Below are positions 10,270-17,428 of a stretch of 64,000 nt of DNA, one piece after another. The notes under the pieces were generated by a model. It had not been told where the DNA came from. It searched no databases and was given only the letters and a program-made list of their open reading frames with translations. This DNA comes from Bacillus nitratireducens (GTDB taxonomy: Bacteria > Bacillota > Bacilli > Bacillales > Bacillaceae_G), in assembly GCF_001884135.1 (NCBI RefSeq), contig NZ_MAOC01000093.1:148021-212020 (forward strand), in the 5' to 3' direction. Position numbers and translations under genes: made by a program. How positions within the stretch are numbered: the stretch's first letter is position 1; every line of letters begins with the position of its first letter.

Positions 10270-10303
10270 AAAAAAAGAGCTCTATTCGATAGGGCTCTTT
10301 TTT
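10270..10303 (+). terminator. Intrinsic terminator upstream of the zinc-ribbon gene
   Basis: AAAAAGAGC TCTAT, loop TCG, then ATAGGGCTCTTTTTT with one mismatch and a T run. It sits 24 bases before the next start codon, and no coding sequence is visible between it and the inhA2 terminator. Confidence 0.75.
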
Positions 10304-10326
10304 ATGGATAGAAAGGAGTGAGTTAA

Positions 10327-10668
10327 ATGAAAGAAATAATTGAATGTCCACAGTGTGAAGGGAATATTACTACGCAACATATTATTGATCTCCCGCATCC
10401 TTTTTCATTCAGGTGTCCACACTGTAAGGTGAAATTAAAAGAAATGCGGATCACACCATGTTTAATATTAGCGGCAATTTGTATCATTCCAGTGCTTATT
10501 ATGATCGGAGAGAGTATTAAGGAATTACTAGTAAAATATTTTTCTATTATAGACGATGTACCAACTGTACTTATTTTCTTCTTATTTTGTTATCCATTGT
10601 ATTATCTCTATGAAAAATATAATGCCATATTGTTTATTAAATACGGCTTATTGAAAGTTAAAAGTTAA
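10327..10668 (+). CDS. Small zinc-ribbon membrane protein, function unknown
   Basis: A 113-residue protein with two CxxC pairs near the N-terminus (CPQC at about 8 and CPHC at about 35), which should form a zinc ribbon, followed by two hydrophobic segments (about residues 48-65 and 82-100). The ribosome site AAAGGAG lies seven bases upstream of the ATG. The next gene, also membrane-bound, starts 16 bases after the stop, so the two look like an operon. I do not recognise the family and assign no function. Confidence 0.7.
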   Translation: MKEIIECPQCEGNITTQHIIDLPHPFSFRCPHCKVKLKEMRITPCLILAAICIIPVLIMIGESIKELLVKYFSIIDDVPTVLIFFLFCYPLYYLYEKYNAILFIKYGLLKVKS

Positions 10669-10684
10669 ATAGGAGTTTATCATT

Positions 10685-11116
10685 ATGTTGTGGAAAGTTT
10701 ATTTAGTCATTGTAGCGATATTAACTATTACTTCGCTAGTAAGAGGTATGTATCAAACGCCAATTCAAAAGTTTGATTTTGTATTGACTATAATTACGTG
10801 GATTGGGCTATTTGGTTTTGTCTTTGATGTAGAGATATTAATCCCACTCGTGTGGAAATGCATCTTCGTATTTAGCGTTATTTGGACTTGGAGTGCCGTT
10901 TTTGTTTTACGTTTATATGAAGAGAAGAATGCCCCGTTACCTTTTATATTCAAATTAATTGGTATTATTCCAACGCTGCCATTATATTACGGGGTATATC
11001 AATATGCATTTAAAAAAAAGACAATGATGGTATTAACCCATCATTGTCTTTTTTACTTTGCTTTTTGCTTTACTTTTTATTTTGCTTCTTACATAAATCA
11101 TTCCAGCGAATGTTAA
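10685..11116 (+). CDS. Membrane protein of unknown function
   Basis: About 143 residues with four to five hydrophobic segments and no soluble domain. The ribosome site TAGGAG and short spacing tie it to the zinc-ribbon gene. Its 3' end is odd: the last 84 bases overlap the 3' end of the convergent MFS gene, and a strong bidirectional terminator (11016-11052) lies inside its coding sequence. The C-terminal tail after about residue 110 is therefore encoded by terminator and antisense sequence and may be a recent extension after loss of an earlier stop. Confidence 0.6.
   Translation: MLWKVYLVIVAILTITSLVRGMYQTPIQKFDFVLTIITWIGLFGFVFDVEILIPLVWKCIFVFSVIWTWSAVFVLRLYEEKNAPLPFIFKLIGIIPTLPLYYGVYQYAFKKKTMMVLTHHCLFYFAFCFTFYFASYINHSSEC
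11016..11052. terminator. Bidirectional terminator inside overlapping convergent 3' ends
   Basis: Arms AAAAGACAATGATGG (11016-11030) and CCATCATTGTCTTTT (11038-11052) are perfectly complementary, with A and T runs on both outer sides. It serves the plus-strand membrane gene and the minus-strand MFS gene, whose stop codon lies in the loop. Confidence 0.88.
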
Positions 11117-12211
11117 TAAGAATACAGTTCCGATAACGAAGCTGACGCTAGGGGATGCCCCGATTGCACCAACTGTAAAGGATCCAGCAACAACTCCTAA
11201 TGAGAAGAAAGCATAAAACAATCCGAATGCTTTTCCGCGCTTATCATCTGTCGTATTTTCAACAAGTAATGCATTTATCGATGGGAAAAGGATAGCGAAT
11301 CCAATGCCATAAATCATCATAACGATAAAGAGCATACCTTTTGTTGCGAATAATCCAAGTAAAGATAACGCGAATGCCATTACTGCAATACCAATTAGCA
11401 TGAGTTTTGAACGATTAAATCGATCGTAAATGCGATTTGTTGGCAGTAAGAAGAAGAGGATAGCGGTAATTCCAAATACACTTAACATCATGCCTGTTGT
11501 AGATGCTTTAAGTGCTAACGCCTCAACTTTTACTGGTAACATATAAGTGACAATTCCTTGTGAAAACATTAGTGTGAAAGCACCAATATATGCTTGTAAT
11601 AACGGTTCTGATTTCAATAGTTCAATCATATCTTCTTTGTTCATCATTTGAGTTCTTGATGTATCTTTTCTTGATACGTTATTTGGTAAGAAGAATAGAG
11701 ATACGATTGTACCAAGGACCATTAAAATAGAAATGGTAATGAACACCCACTCTATACCAGCAGTTGCTTTCATAATTCCACTGAAAGCCGGTCCTACAAT
11801 TGCCGCTGTTCCAACAGCAGCACCAGATAGAGCCATTGCCTTACCTTGTCTTGCTGAATTTGTTTGTTTTGATAAAAACGTAAAGGCAGCAGGAATTAAA
11901 AAGCCGTCACTAAAGCCGTGCATAAAGCGCACAACTAATAGTTGTTCACCACTTTGAACAACGGTGTATAACAAGACTATGAAACTCGTAAGTCCCATGC
12001 TTATATAAAGTATTTTTTTTGCACCAAATTTATCGACAGCAGCGCCAGCAATAATATTACCGATCATATTAGCGAATGAGTACATACCGACAACTAGCCC
12101 AATAATAAGAGGAGATCCTCCAAGACTTTGAGCGAACGTACTCATAATAGGTAATTGTGAAAATGTATCTAGAAACGCTACGATAACAATAAAGTAAATA
12201 AAATATTTCAA
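11033..12211 (-). CDS. MFS transporter, 12-TM, probable drug or metabolite exporter
   Basis: A 392-residue major facilitator carrier with about 12 hydrophobic segments and family landmarks: an early loop GAAVDKFGAKK, the FIHGFSDG-like helix 4 region, and DDKRGKAFGLF in the second half. It resembles the YfcJ/YfmI-type exporter group of Bacillus; the substrate is unknown. The leader (minus strand) contains a 13-bp inverted repeat at 12245-12277. It is divergent from bdhA and convergent with the membrane gene at 10685, sharing 84 bases with it. The very basic C-terminus (alternating Lys) ends within the terminator. Confidence 0.85.
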   Translation of the reverse strand: MKYFIYFIVIVAFLDTFSQLPIMSTFAQSLGGSPLIIGLVVGMYSFANMIGNIIAGAAVDKFGAKKILYISMGLTSFIVLLYTVVQSGEQLLVVRFMHGFSDGFLIPAAFTFLSKQTNSARQGKAMALSGAAVGTAAIVGPAFSGIMKATAGIEWVFITISILMVLGTIVSLFFLPNNVSRKDTSRTQMMNKEDMIELLKSEPLLQAYIGAFTLMFSQGIVTYMLPVKVEALALKASTTGMMLSVFGITAILFFLLPTNRIYDRFNRSKLMLIGIAVMAFALSLLGLFATKGMLFIVMMIYGIGFAILFPSINALLVENTTDDKRGKAFGLFYAFFSLGVVAGSFTVGAIGASPSVSFVIGTVFLLTFAGMIYVRSKIKSKAKSKVKKTMMG

Positions 12212-12244
12212 GCGATATTCACCTCTCCTCTGCTATTATGGCAT

Positions 12245-12277
12245 AATGCTAATTTCAACCGCAATGAAATTAGCATT
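12245..12277 (-). promoter_or_regulatory. 13-bp inverted repeat in the MFS leader or operator region
   Basis: AATGCTAATTTCA (12245-12257) and TGAAATTAGCATT (12265-12277) are exact complements with a 7-base spacer. It lies 34 bases upstream of the MFS start, so it is either an operator for a repressor of the exporter or a leader hairpin. Confidence 0.55.
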
Positions 12278-12356
12278 AACAGATGTGGAAAAAAGTACAA
12301 AGTGACAAAATATTGAACGCTATTTGTTAAAATTTAGTGGAAATGAGATTGTTTTT

Positions 12357-12385
12357 TTGAAATATATGGATAAAAGTATTATAAT
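12357..12385 (+). promoter_or_regulatory. Sigma-A promoter of bdhA
   Basis: TTGAAA (12357-12362) and a perfect TATAAT (12380-12385) are 17 bases apart. The expected transcription start is near 12392, just before the dyad at 12396. Confidence 0.82.
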
Positions 12386-12395
12386 AGATTTGTAA

Positions 12396-12412
12396 ACTTC
12401 ACCAGGTTAAGT
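12396..12412 (+). promoter_or_regulatory. Operator-like dyad at the bdhA transcription start
   Basis: ACTTCACCAGGTTAAGT has the symmetric form ACTTnACCnGGTnAAGT. Its position just after the predicted start suggests repression. The core TTCACCAGGTTAA recurs at 45841-45853 and, with one mismatch in reverse, at 45814-45826, upstream of an amino-acid permease. I cannot name the regulator. Confidence 0.6.
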
Positions 12413-12437
12413 ATATACGTAGAGAGGGATGTATAAA

Positions 12438-13490
12438 ATGAAAGCACTACTTTGGCATAATCAACGTGATGTACGAGTAGAAGAAGTACCAGAACCAACT
12501 GTAAGACCAGGAGCAGTTAAGATTAAAGTTAAATGGTGTGGTATCTGCGGAACAGACTTGCATGAATATTTAGCAGGACCTATTTTTATTCCAACAGAAG
12601 AGCACCCATTAACACACGTAAAAGCACCGGTTATTTTAGGTCATGAATTTAGTGGTGAGGTAGTTGAAATCGGTGAAGGCGTTACTTCTCATAAAGTGGG
12701 AGATCGCGTCGTTGTAGAACCAATTTATTCTTGTGGTAAATGTGAAGCTTGTAAACACGGACATTACAATGTTTGTGAACAACTTGTTTTCCACGGTCTT
12801 GGCGGAGACGGCGGCGGTTTCTCTGAATATACAGTAGTACCAGAAGATATGGTCCACCATATTCCTGATGAAATGACGTATGAACAAGGTGCACTTGTAG
12901 AACCAGCAGCGGTAGCAGTTCATGCAGTACGTCAAAGTAAATTAAAAGAAGGGGAAGCTGTAGCAGTATTTGGTTGTGGTCCAATTGGACTTCTTGTCAT
13001 TCAAGCAGCTAAAGCAGCAGGAGCAACTCCTGTTATTGCAGTAGAACTTTCTAAAGAACGTCAAGAGTTAGCTAAATTAGCAGGGGCTGATTATGTATTG
13101 AACCCAGCAACTCAAGATGTACTAGCAGAAATTCGTAACTTAACAAATGGTTTAGGTGTAAATGTGAGCTTTGAAGTAACAGGTGTCGAAGTAGTACTTC
13201 GTCAAGCGATTGAAAGTACAAGCTTTGAAGGACAAACTGTAATTGTTAGTGTATGGGAAAAAGATGCGACAATTACTCCAAACAACCTTGTATTAAAAGA
13301 AAAAGAAGTTATCGGTATTCTTGGATACCGTCATATCTTCCCAGCTGTTATTAAATTAATTAGCTCTGGCCAAATTCAAGCAGAGAAATTAATTACGAAA
13401 AAAATTACAGTGGATCAAGTTGTTGAAGAAGGATTTGAAGCACTTGTAAAAGATAAAACACAAGTGAAAATTCTTGTTTCACCTAAATAA
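12438..13490 (+). CDS. bdhA: (R,R)-2,3-butanediol dehydrogenase
   Basis: Zinc-dependent medium-chain dehydrogenase of 350 residues that interconverts acetoin and 2,3-butanediol with NAD(H), an overflow pathway in low-oxygen Bacillus. The catalytic zinc site is visible (CGICGTDLHEY with C37, then GHEFSGEV), as are the four structural-zinc cysteines in CGKCEACKHGHYNVC and the Rossmann motif VFGCGPIGLLVI. The ATG at 12429 abuts the ribosome site AGAGAGGG, so 12438 is preferred and gives the family length. It has its own promoter, a dyad operator and a terminator. Confidence 0.92.
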   Translation: MKALLWHNQRDVRVEEVPEPTVRPGAVKIKVKWCGICGTDLHEYLAGPIFIPTEEHPLTHVKAPVILGHEFSGEVVEIGEGVTSHKVGDRVVVEPIYSCGKCEACKHGHYNVCEQLVFHGLGGDGGGFSEYTVVPEDMVHHIPDEMTYEQGALVEPAAVAVHAVRQSKLKEGEAVAVFGCGPIGLLVIQAAKAAGATPVIAVELSKERQELAKLAGADYVLNPATQDVLAEIRNLTNGLGVNVSFEVTGVEVVLRQAIESTSFEGQTVIVSVWEKDATITPNNLVLKEKEVIGILGYRHIFPAVIKLISSGQIQAEKLITKKITVDQVVEEGFEALVKDKTQVKILVSPK

Positions 13491-13501
13491 TAGAGAATAG
13501 T

Positions 13502-13545
13502 AAAAAGTAGCTCTTTTCTAGAAATAGAAGAGGGCTACTTTTTTT
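13502..13545 (+). terminator. Intrinsic terminator after bdhA
   Basis: The stem AAAAAGTAGC...TCTTCTA-like left arm pairs with TAGAAGAGGGCTACTTTTT, with an internal mismatch, and a T run follows. Confidence 0.85.
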
Positions 13546-13608
13546 CTATACAGAAAGGTGATAGACTTTCCTTTAACTACAGGTATTTTGTTTGGAAGGG
13601 GAAGTCTA

Positions 13609-13953
13609 ATGCTTTCATTTATGTTGACATTGAAACGAATGCTAAAAGCTTGTTTACGAGCGTGGAAAGATAAAGAATTTCAAGTATTATTTGTATTAAC
13701 ATTTTTAACATTAACATCTGGTACGATTTTTTATAGTACAGTTGAAGGATTACGTCCTCTTGACGCTTTATATTTTAGTGTGGTCACGTTGACGACTGTC
13801 GGTGATGGGAATTTTAGTCCGCAAACTGATTTCGGAAAGGTATTTACAATCTTATACATATTTATTGGGATTGGATTAGTGTTTGGATTTATTCACAAAT
13901 TGGCAGTTAATGTGCAACTGCCAAATATATTATCGAAAAGAAAAAAAGAGTAA
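13609..13953 (+). CDS. NaK-type non-selective cation channel
   Basis: A 114-residue two-TM channel subunit that assembles as a tetramer in the membrane. The selectivity filter reads TVGDG (T63-G67) instead of TVGYG, the hallmark of the structurally studied B. cereus NaK channel, which passes Na+ and K+. Length, residue numbering and most of the sequence agree with NaK as I remember it. An amphipathic interfacial helix (residues 1-18), TM1 (about 24-44), pore helix and TM2 with GIGLVFGFIHKLA are all present. The in-frame GTG at 13558 has poor spacing; ATG 13609 follows AAGGGG and matches the known start. Its terminator overlaps the stop. Confidence 0.93.
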   Translation: MLSFMLTLKRMLKACLRAWKDKEFQVLFVLTFLTLTSGTIFYSTVEGLRPLDALYFSVVTLTTVGDGNFSPQTDFGKVFTILYIFIGIGLVFGFIHKLAVNVQLPNILSKRKKE

Positions 13954-13980
13954 AGCGGTTAATCGCTTTACTCTTTTTTT
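13941..13980 (+). terminator. Intrinsic terminator overlapping the NaK stop codon
   Basis: GAGTAAAGCG and CGCTTTACTC flank GTTAAT, with A and T runs outside. The gene's TAA at 13951-13953 lies in the left arm. Confidence 0.88.
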
Positions 13981-14078
13981 ACATTAGTTTAGACAAGTAT
14001 TTGCAGTAGCTTAACAATACTTTATTACAATGTAAGTGCATTCATTCATTACGTTCACTATGTATAAAGTTATAGTGA

Positions 14079-14094
14079 TATGAACATTTGCATA
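14079..14094 (+). promoter_or_regulatory. PlcR box upstream of plcB
   Basis: TATGAACATTTGCATA matches TATGNANNNNTNCATA at every defined position. It is 124 bases before the plcB start and places the phospholipase-sphingomyelinase pair under PlcR-PapR quorum sensing. Confidence 0.9.
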
Positions 14095-14217
14095 TTTCAA
14101 TTAAATAATAGAAATTCGGTGGAAGGTGGGATATTCTAATCATAGGTTAACCGAAAGACATCGTAGGATCCAAACAAAATGTTTACAATAACTCAACTAT
14201 AAAATGGAGGATTTCAT

Positions 14218-15069
14218 ATGAAAAAGAAAGTGCTTGCTTTAGCAGCAGCTATTACGTTAGCAGCTCCGTTACAAAATGTAGCTTTTGCACATGAAAATGA
14301 TGGAGGGAATAGAGTACAGATTATTCAATATTGGTCCGCTGAAGATAAACACTCAGAAGGTGTAAATTCTCATTTATGGATCGTGAATCGTGCAATTGAT
14401 ATTATGTCCCGTAATACGACAATTGTAAAACAAGATCAAGTTGCACTATTAAATGAATGGCGCACAGATTTAGAAAATGGTATTTATTCTGCTGATTATG
14501 AAAATCCTTATTATGACAATAGTACATTTGCGTCGCATTTCTATGATCCAGACGATGGAAGTACATACATTCCACTTGCAAAGCAAGCGAAGGAAACTGG
14601 AGCTAAGTATTTTAAATTAGCTGGTGAATCTTATAAAAATAAAGATATGAAACAAGCATTCTTCTATTTAGGGTTATCTCTTCATTATTTAGGAGATGTA
14701 AATCAACCGATGCATGCAGCAAACTTTACGAATATTTCTTATCCACAAGGATTCCATTCTAAATATGAAAACTTTGTAGATACAATTAAAGATAATTACA
14801 AGGTAACGGACGGAAATGGATATTGGAACTGGAAAGGTACGAACCCTGAAGATTGGATTCATGGGGCGGCAGTGGCTGCGAAACAAGATTACCCTGGCAT
14901 TGTAAATAGTAATACGAAAAGTTGGTTTGTAAAAGCTGCTGTATCACAAAGTTATGCGGACAAATGGCGTGCTGAAGTTACACCAATGACTGGTAAGCGA
15001 TTAACGGAAGCGCAACGTGTAACAGCTGGATATATTCAGCTTTGGTTTGATACGTACGGCAATCGTTAA
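14218..15069 (+). CDS. plcB: Phosphatidylcholine-preferring phospholipase C
   Basis: Secreted zinc phospholipase C (cereolysin A component) of 283 residues. The signal peptide is cleaved after AFA (residue 24), a 14-residue propeptide follows, and the mature enzyme begins with the zinc-binding Trp at residue 39 (WSAEDKH). Zinc ligands are recognisable: SHLWIVNRAID, FASHFYDPD, LSLHYLGDVNQPMHAANF and GFHSKYENF. It releases diacylglycerol and phosphocholine from host membranes. It has a strong GGAGG site and a PlcR box, and the sphingomyelinase gene follows after 76 bases. Confidence 0.96.
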   Translation: MKKKVLALAAAITLAAPLQNVAFAHENDGGNRVQIIQYWSAEDKHSEGVNSHLWIVNRAIDIMSRNTTIVKQDQVALLNEWRTDLENGIYSADYENPYYDNSTFASHFYDPDDGSTYIPLAKQAKETGAKYFKLAGESYKNKDMKQAFFYLGLSLHYLGDVNQPMHAANFTNISYPQGFHSKYENFVDTIKDNYKVTDGNGYWNWKGTNPEDWIHGAAVAAKQDYPGIVNSNTKSWFVKAAVSQSYADKWRAEVTPMTGKRLTEAQRVTAGYIQLWFDTYGNR

Positions 15070-15078
15070 GTATTGGGG

Positions 15079-15115
15079 AAAGGTCAAATCTCAGAATAGA
15101 GAATTTGGCCTTTTT
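15079..15115 (+). terminator. Hairpin between plcB and sph (terminator or attenuator)
   Basis: AAAGGTCAAAT and AATTTGGCCTTT form an imperfect stem with CTC/GAG inner pairs and a T run. It probably lowers read-through into sph rather than blocking it, since sph has no PlcR box of its own. Confidence 0.65.
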
Positions 15116-15145
15116 ATCACTATACAATACATGGGGGTATGACTC

Positions 15146-16147
15146 GTGAAAAGTAAATTGTTAAAAGTTGTACTTAGCTTTGGAATGAGTCTAGCAGCTT
15201 TATATAGCGGATCTTCCGTTCAAGCAGAAATGTCCACAAATCAAAATGATACGTTAAAAGTTATGACGCATAATGTGTACATGCTATCAACAAACCTATA
15301 TCCCAACTGGGGACAAAGTCAGCGTGCTGATTTAATTGGAGCGGCAGATTATATAAAGAATCAAGATGTTGTTATATTAAATGAAGTGTTTGATAATAGT
15401 GCTTCAAATCGCTTATTAGGAAATTTGAAGAAAGAATATCCAAATCAAACGGCAGTATTAGGTCGTAGTAGTGGAAGCGAGTGGGATAAGACGTTAGGAA
15501 ACTATTCATCTTCGACTCCTGAAGATGGAGGTGTAGCGATTTTGAGTAAATGGCCAATTGTTGAAAAGATCCAATATGTATTCGAAAAAGGCTGTGGACC
15601 AGATAACTTATCAAATAAAGGATTTGTATACACAAAAGTTAAGAAAAATGATCGTTTTGTACATGTGATTGGGACTCATTTACAAGCTGAAGATAGTATG
15701 TGTGGAAACACTTCGCCAGCATCTGTACGTACAAAACAGCTACAAGAAATTCAAGAGTTTATTAAAAATAAAAATATACCAAATAACGAGTATGTGTTAA
15801 TTGGTGGAGATATGAACGTAAATAAAATAAACGCTGAGAATAATAGTGATTCAGAGTATGCATCTATGTTTAAAACATTACACGCTTCTATTCCATCTTA
15901 TACTGGACATACAGCGACTTGGGATGCGACGACAAACAGTATTGCGAAATATAATTTCCCCGATAGCCCTGCCGAGTATTTAGATTATATTATTGCAAGT
16001 AAAGATCATGCGAACCCATCGCATATAGAAAATAAAGTGTTACAGCCGAAATCTCCACAATGGACTGTTACATCATGGTTCAAAAAATATACGTATGATG
16101 ATTATTCTGATCATTATCCAGTAGAGTCAACTATTTCTATGAAATAG
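15146..16147 (+). CDS. sph: Sphingomyelinase C
   Basis: Secreted Mg-dependent sphingomyelinase (cereolysin B component) of 333 residues with a DNase-I-like fold. The signal peptide ends at VQA (about residue 27). Catalytic landmarks are present: NEVFDN with the metal-binding Glu, GTHLQAED, GGDMNVN and the C-terminal SDHYPV with the catalytic His. It starts with GTG, supported by GGGGGT about nine bases upstream and by the known N-terminus of the family. It lies behind plcB and lacks its own PlcR box, so it depends on read-through from the plcB promoter. Together the two enzymes are haemolytic. Confidence 0.95.
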   Translation: MKSKLLKVVLSFGMSLAALYSGSSVQAEMSTNQNDTLKVMTHNVYMLSTNLYPNWGQSQRADLIGAADYIKNQDVVILNEVFDNSASNRLLGNLKKEYPNQTAVLGRSSGSEWDKTLGNYSSSTPEDGGVAILSKWPIVEKIQYVFEKGCGPDNLSNKGFVYTKVKKNDRFVHVIGTHLQAEDSMCGNTSPASVRTKQLQEIQEFIKNKNIPNNEYVLIGGDMNVNKINAENNSDSEYASMFKTLHASIPSYTGHTATWDATTNSIAKYNFPDSPAEYLDYIIASKDHANPSHIENKVLQPKSPQWTVTSWFKKYTYDDYSDHYPVESTISMK

Positions 16148-16151
16148 TCCT

Positions 16152-16187
16152 AAAAAGTTTCTTCTTAAATAGGAAGAAACTTTTTTA
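16152..16187 (+). terminator. Intrinsic terminator after sph
   Basis: AAAAAGTTTCTTC, loop, GGAAGAAACTTTTTT, starting five bases after the stop. Confidence 0.88.
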
Positions 16188-16255
16188 TTTTGTAGAGGAA
16201 ATTTAAACTTTCTTTCCAATATGTATAAGACATATATAGAAGAGGAGAGAAAAAT

Positions 16256-17428
16256 GTGGATAGAGGAATTTTTAAGGAAGTTCCATTACCGTGTGCATTT
16301 TTAGATGAACTGGCTTTAGAGAGAAATATTCAATCGATTATAGAGTTAAGTGGAGATAAGAAGATTCGTATAGCGAGTAAATCATTACGCTCTGTTCCAA
16401 TTATGAAAAAGATTTTAGCGGCAAATGATCGATTTCAAGGTATTATGTGTTTTTCCCCTAGAGAGGCTTTGTTTTTAATTGAACAAGGATTCAATGATTT
16501 ATTGCTCGGATATCCTGCTTATGATGAAAGAGCTTTATATGAAATTAGTTTGCTAACAAAGCAAGGGTTCATTATAACTTGTATGGTGGATTGTGAAGAC
16601 CATATTGTTTATTTAGAAAAAATTGCTGAGAAGTCTAAAGGGTGTTTTCGTGTTTGTTTGGATATTGATATGAGTAGTCGTTTTTTTCAATTTCATTTTG
16701 GGGTAAACAGATCACCGGTAAAAGATGTGCAGAGTGCTTTGAAAATAGTAGGAAAGGTGAAGGGCTCATCATATTTAATACTAGATGGTGTAATGGGATA
16801 TGAGGCTCAAATTGCTGGGGTGGGAGATCTTATACCTAATCAATGGATGAAAAGTAAAGTGGTTTCGTATTTAAAGAAGAAATCAGTATTAGAGGTTAAA
16901 GAAAGAAGAGGACGTATCGTAAAAGAAATACAAAACCTAGGTATTAAACTAAGATTTGTAAATGGGGGAGGAACAGGAAGTATAAAAACAACTGAGCAAG
17001 ATAACTCAGTTTCAGAGATTACAATAGGTTCTGCTTTTTATTCCCCGAAACTATTTGATTATTATAAAGAAGTACAATTTCAGCCAGCTGTCGGATTTGC
17101 TTTACCTGTTGTGCGTAAACCAGCACCGTTTATTTATACTTGCCTCGGTGGTGGATATATTGCTTCAGGCTCAGTTGGTAAAGATAAAGAGCCTGAGATT
17201 TGGAGGCCGGGTGGTGCAAGACTATTAGCGTTAGAAGGTGCTGGTGAAGTGCAAACGCCAATTTTTTATAACGGTGAGGAACGAGTGGATATAGGAGATT
17301 CTATCTTGTTTCGCCATAGTAAAGCTGGAGAGTTATGTGAACGCTTTCCTGTTTTGTATCGCGTTAAAAAAGGAGAGATTGCTGGAGAGTATTTAACATA
17401 TCGGGGGGATGGCCAATGCTTTCTATAA
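16256..17428 (+). CDS. PLP-dependent alanine racemase-N / D-threonine aldolase-like enzyme
   Basis: A 390-residue protein of the fold-type III PLP family, of the kind annotated as amino acid deaminase or aldolase. The PLP lysine is probably K42 in IASKSLRS, and the barrel includes VCLDIDMSSRF and VNGGGTGS, the usual phosphate-binding glycines. The C-terminal part (PAPFIYTCLGGGYIASG) resembles the D-threonine-aldolase-like domain. The start is GTG, with AGAGGAGAGA six to eight bases upstream; the overlapping ATG at 16254 opens only a short wrong frame. The end overlaps the next gene by 13 bases. The substrate is unknown. Confidence 0.8.
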   Translation: MDRGIFKEVPLPCAFLDELALERNIQSIIELSGDKKIRIASKSLRSVPIMKKILAANDRFQGIMCFSPREALFLIEQGFNDLLLGYPAYDERALYEISLLTKQGFIITCMVDCEDHIVYLEKIAEKSKGCFRVCLDIDMSSRFFQFHFGVNRSPVKDVQSALKIVGKVKGSSYLILDGVMGYEAQIAGVGDLIPNQWMKSKVVSYLKKKSVLEVKERRGRIVKEIQNLGIKLRFVNGGGTGSIKTTEQDNSVSEITIGSAFYSPKLFDYYKEVQFQPAVGFALPVVRKPAPFIYTCLGGGYIASGSVGKDKEPEIWRPGGARLLALEGAGEVQTPIFYNGEERVDIGDSILFRHSKAGELCERFPVLYRVKKGEIAGEYLTYRGDGQCFL

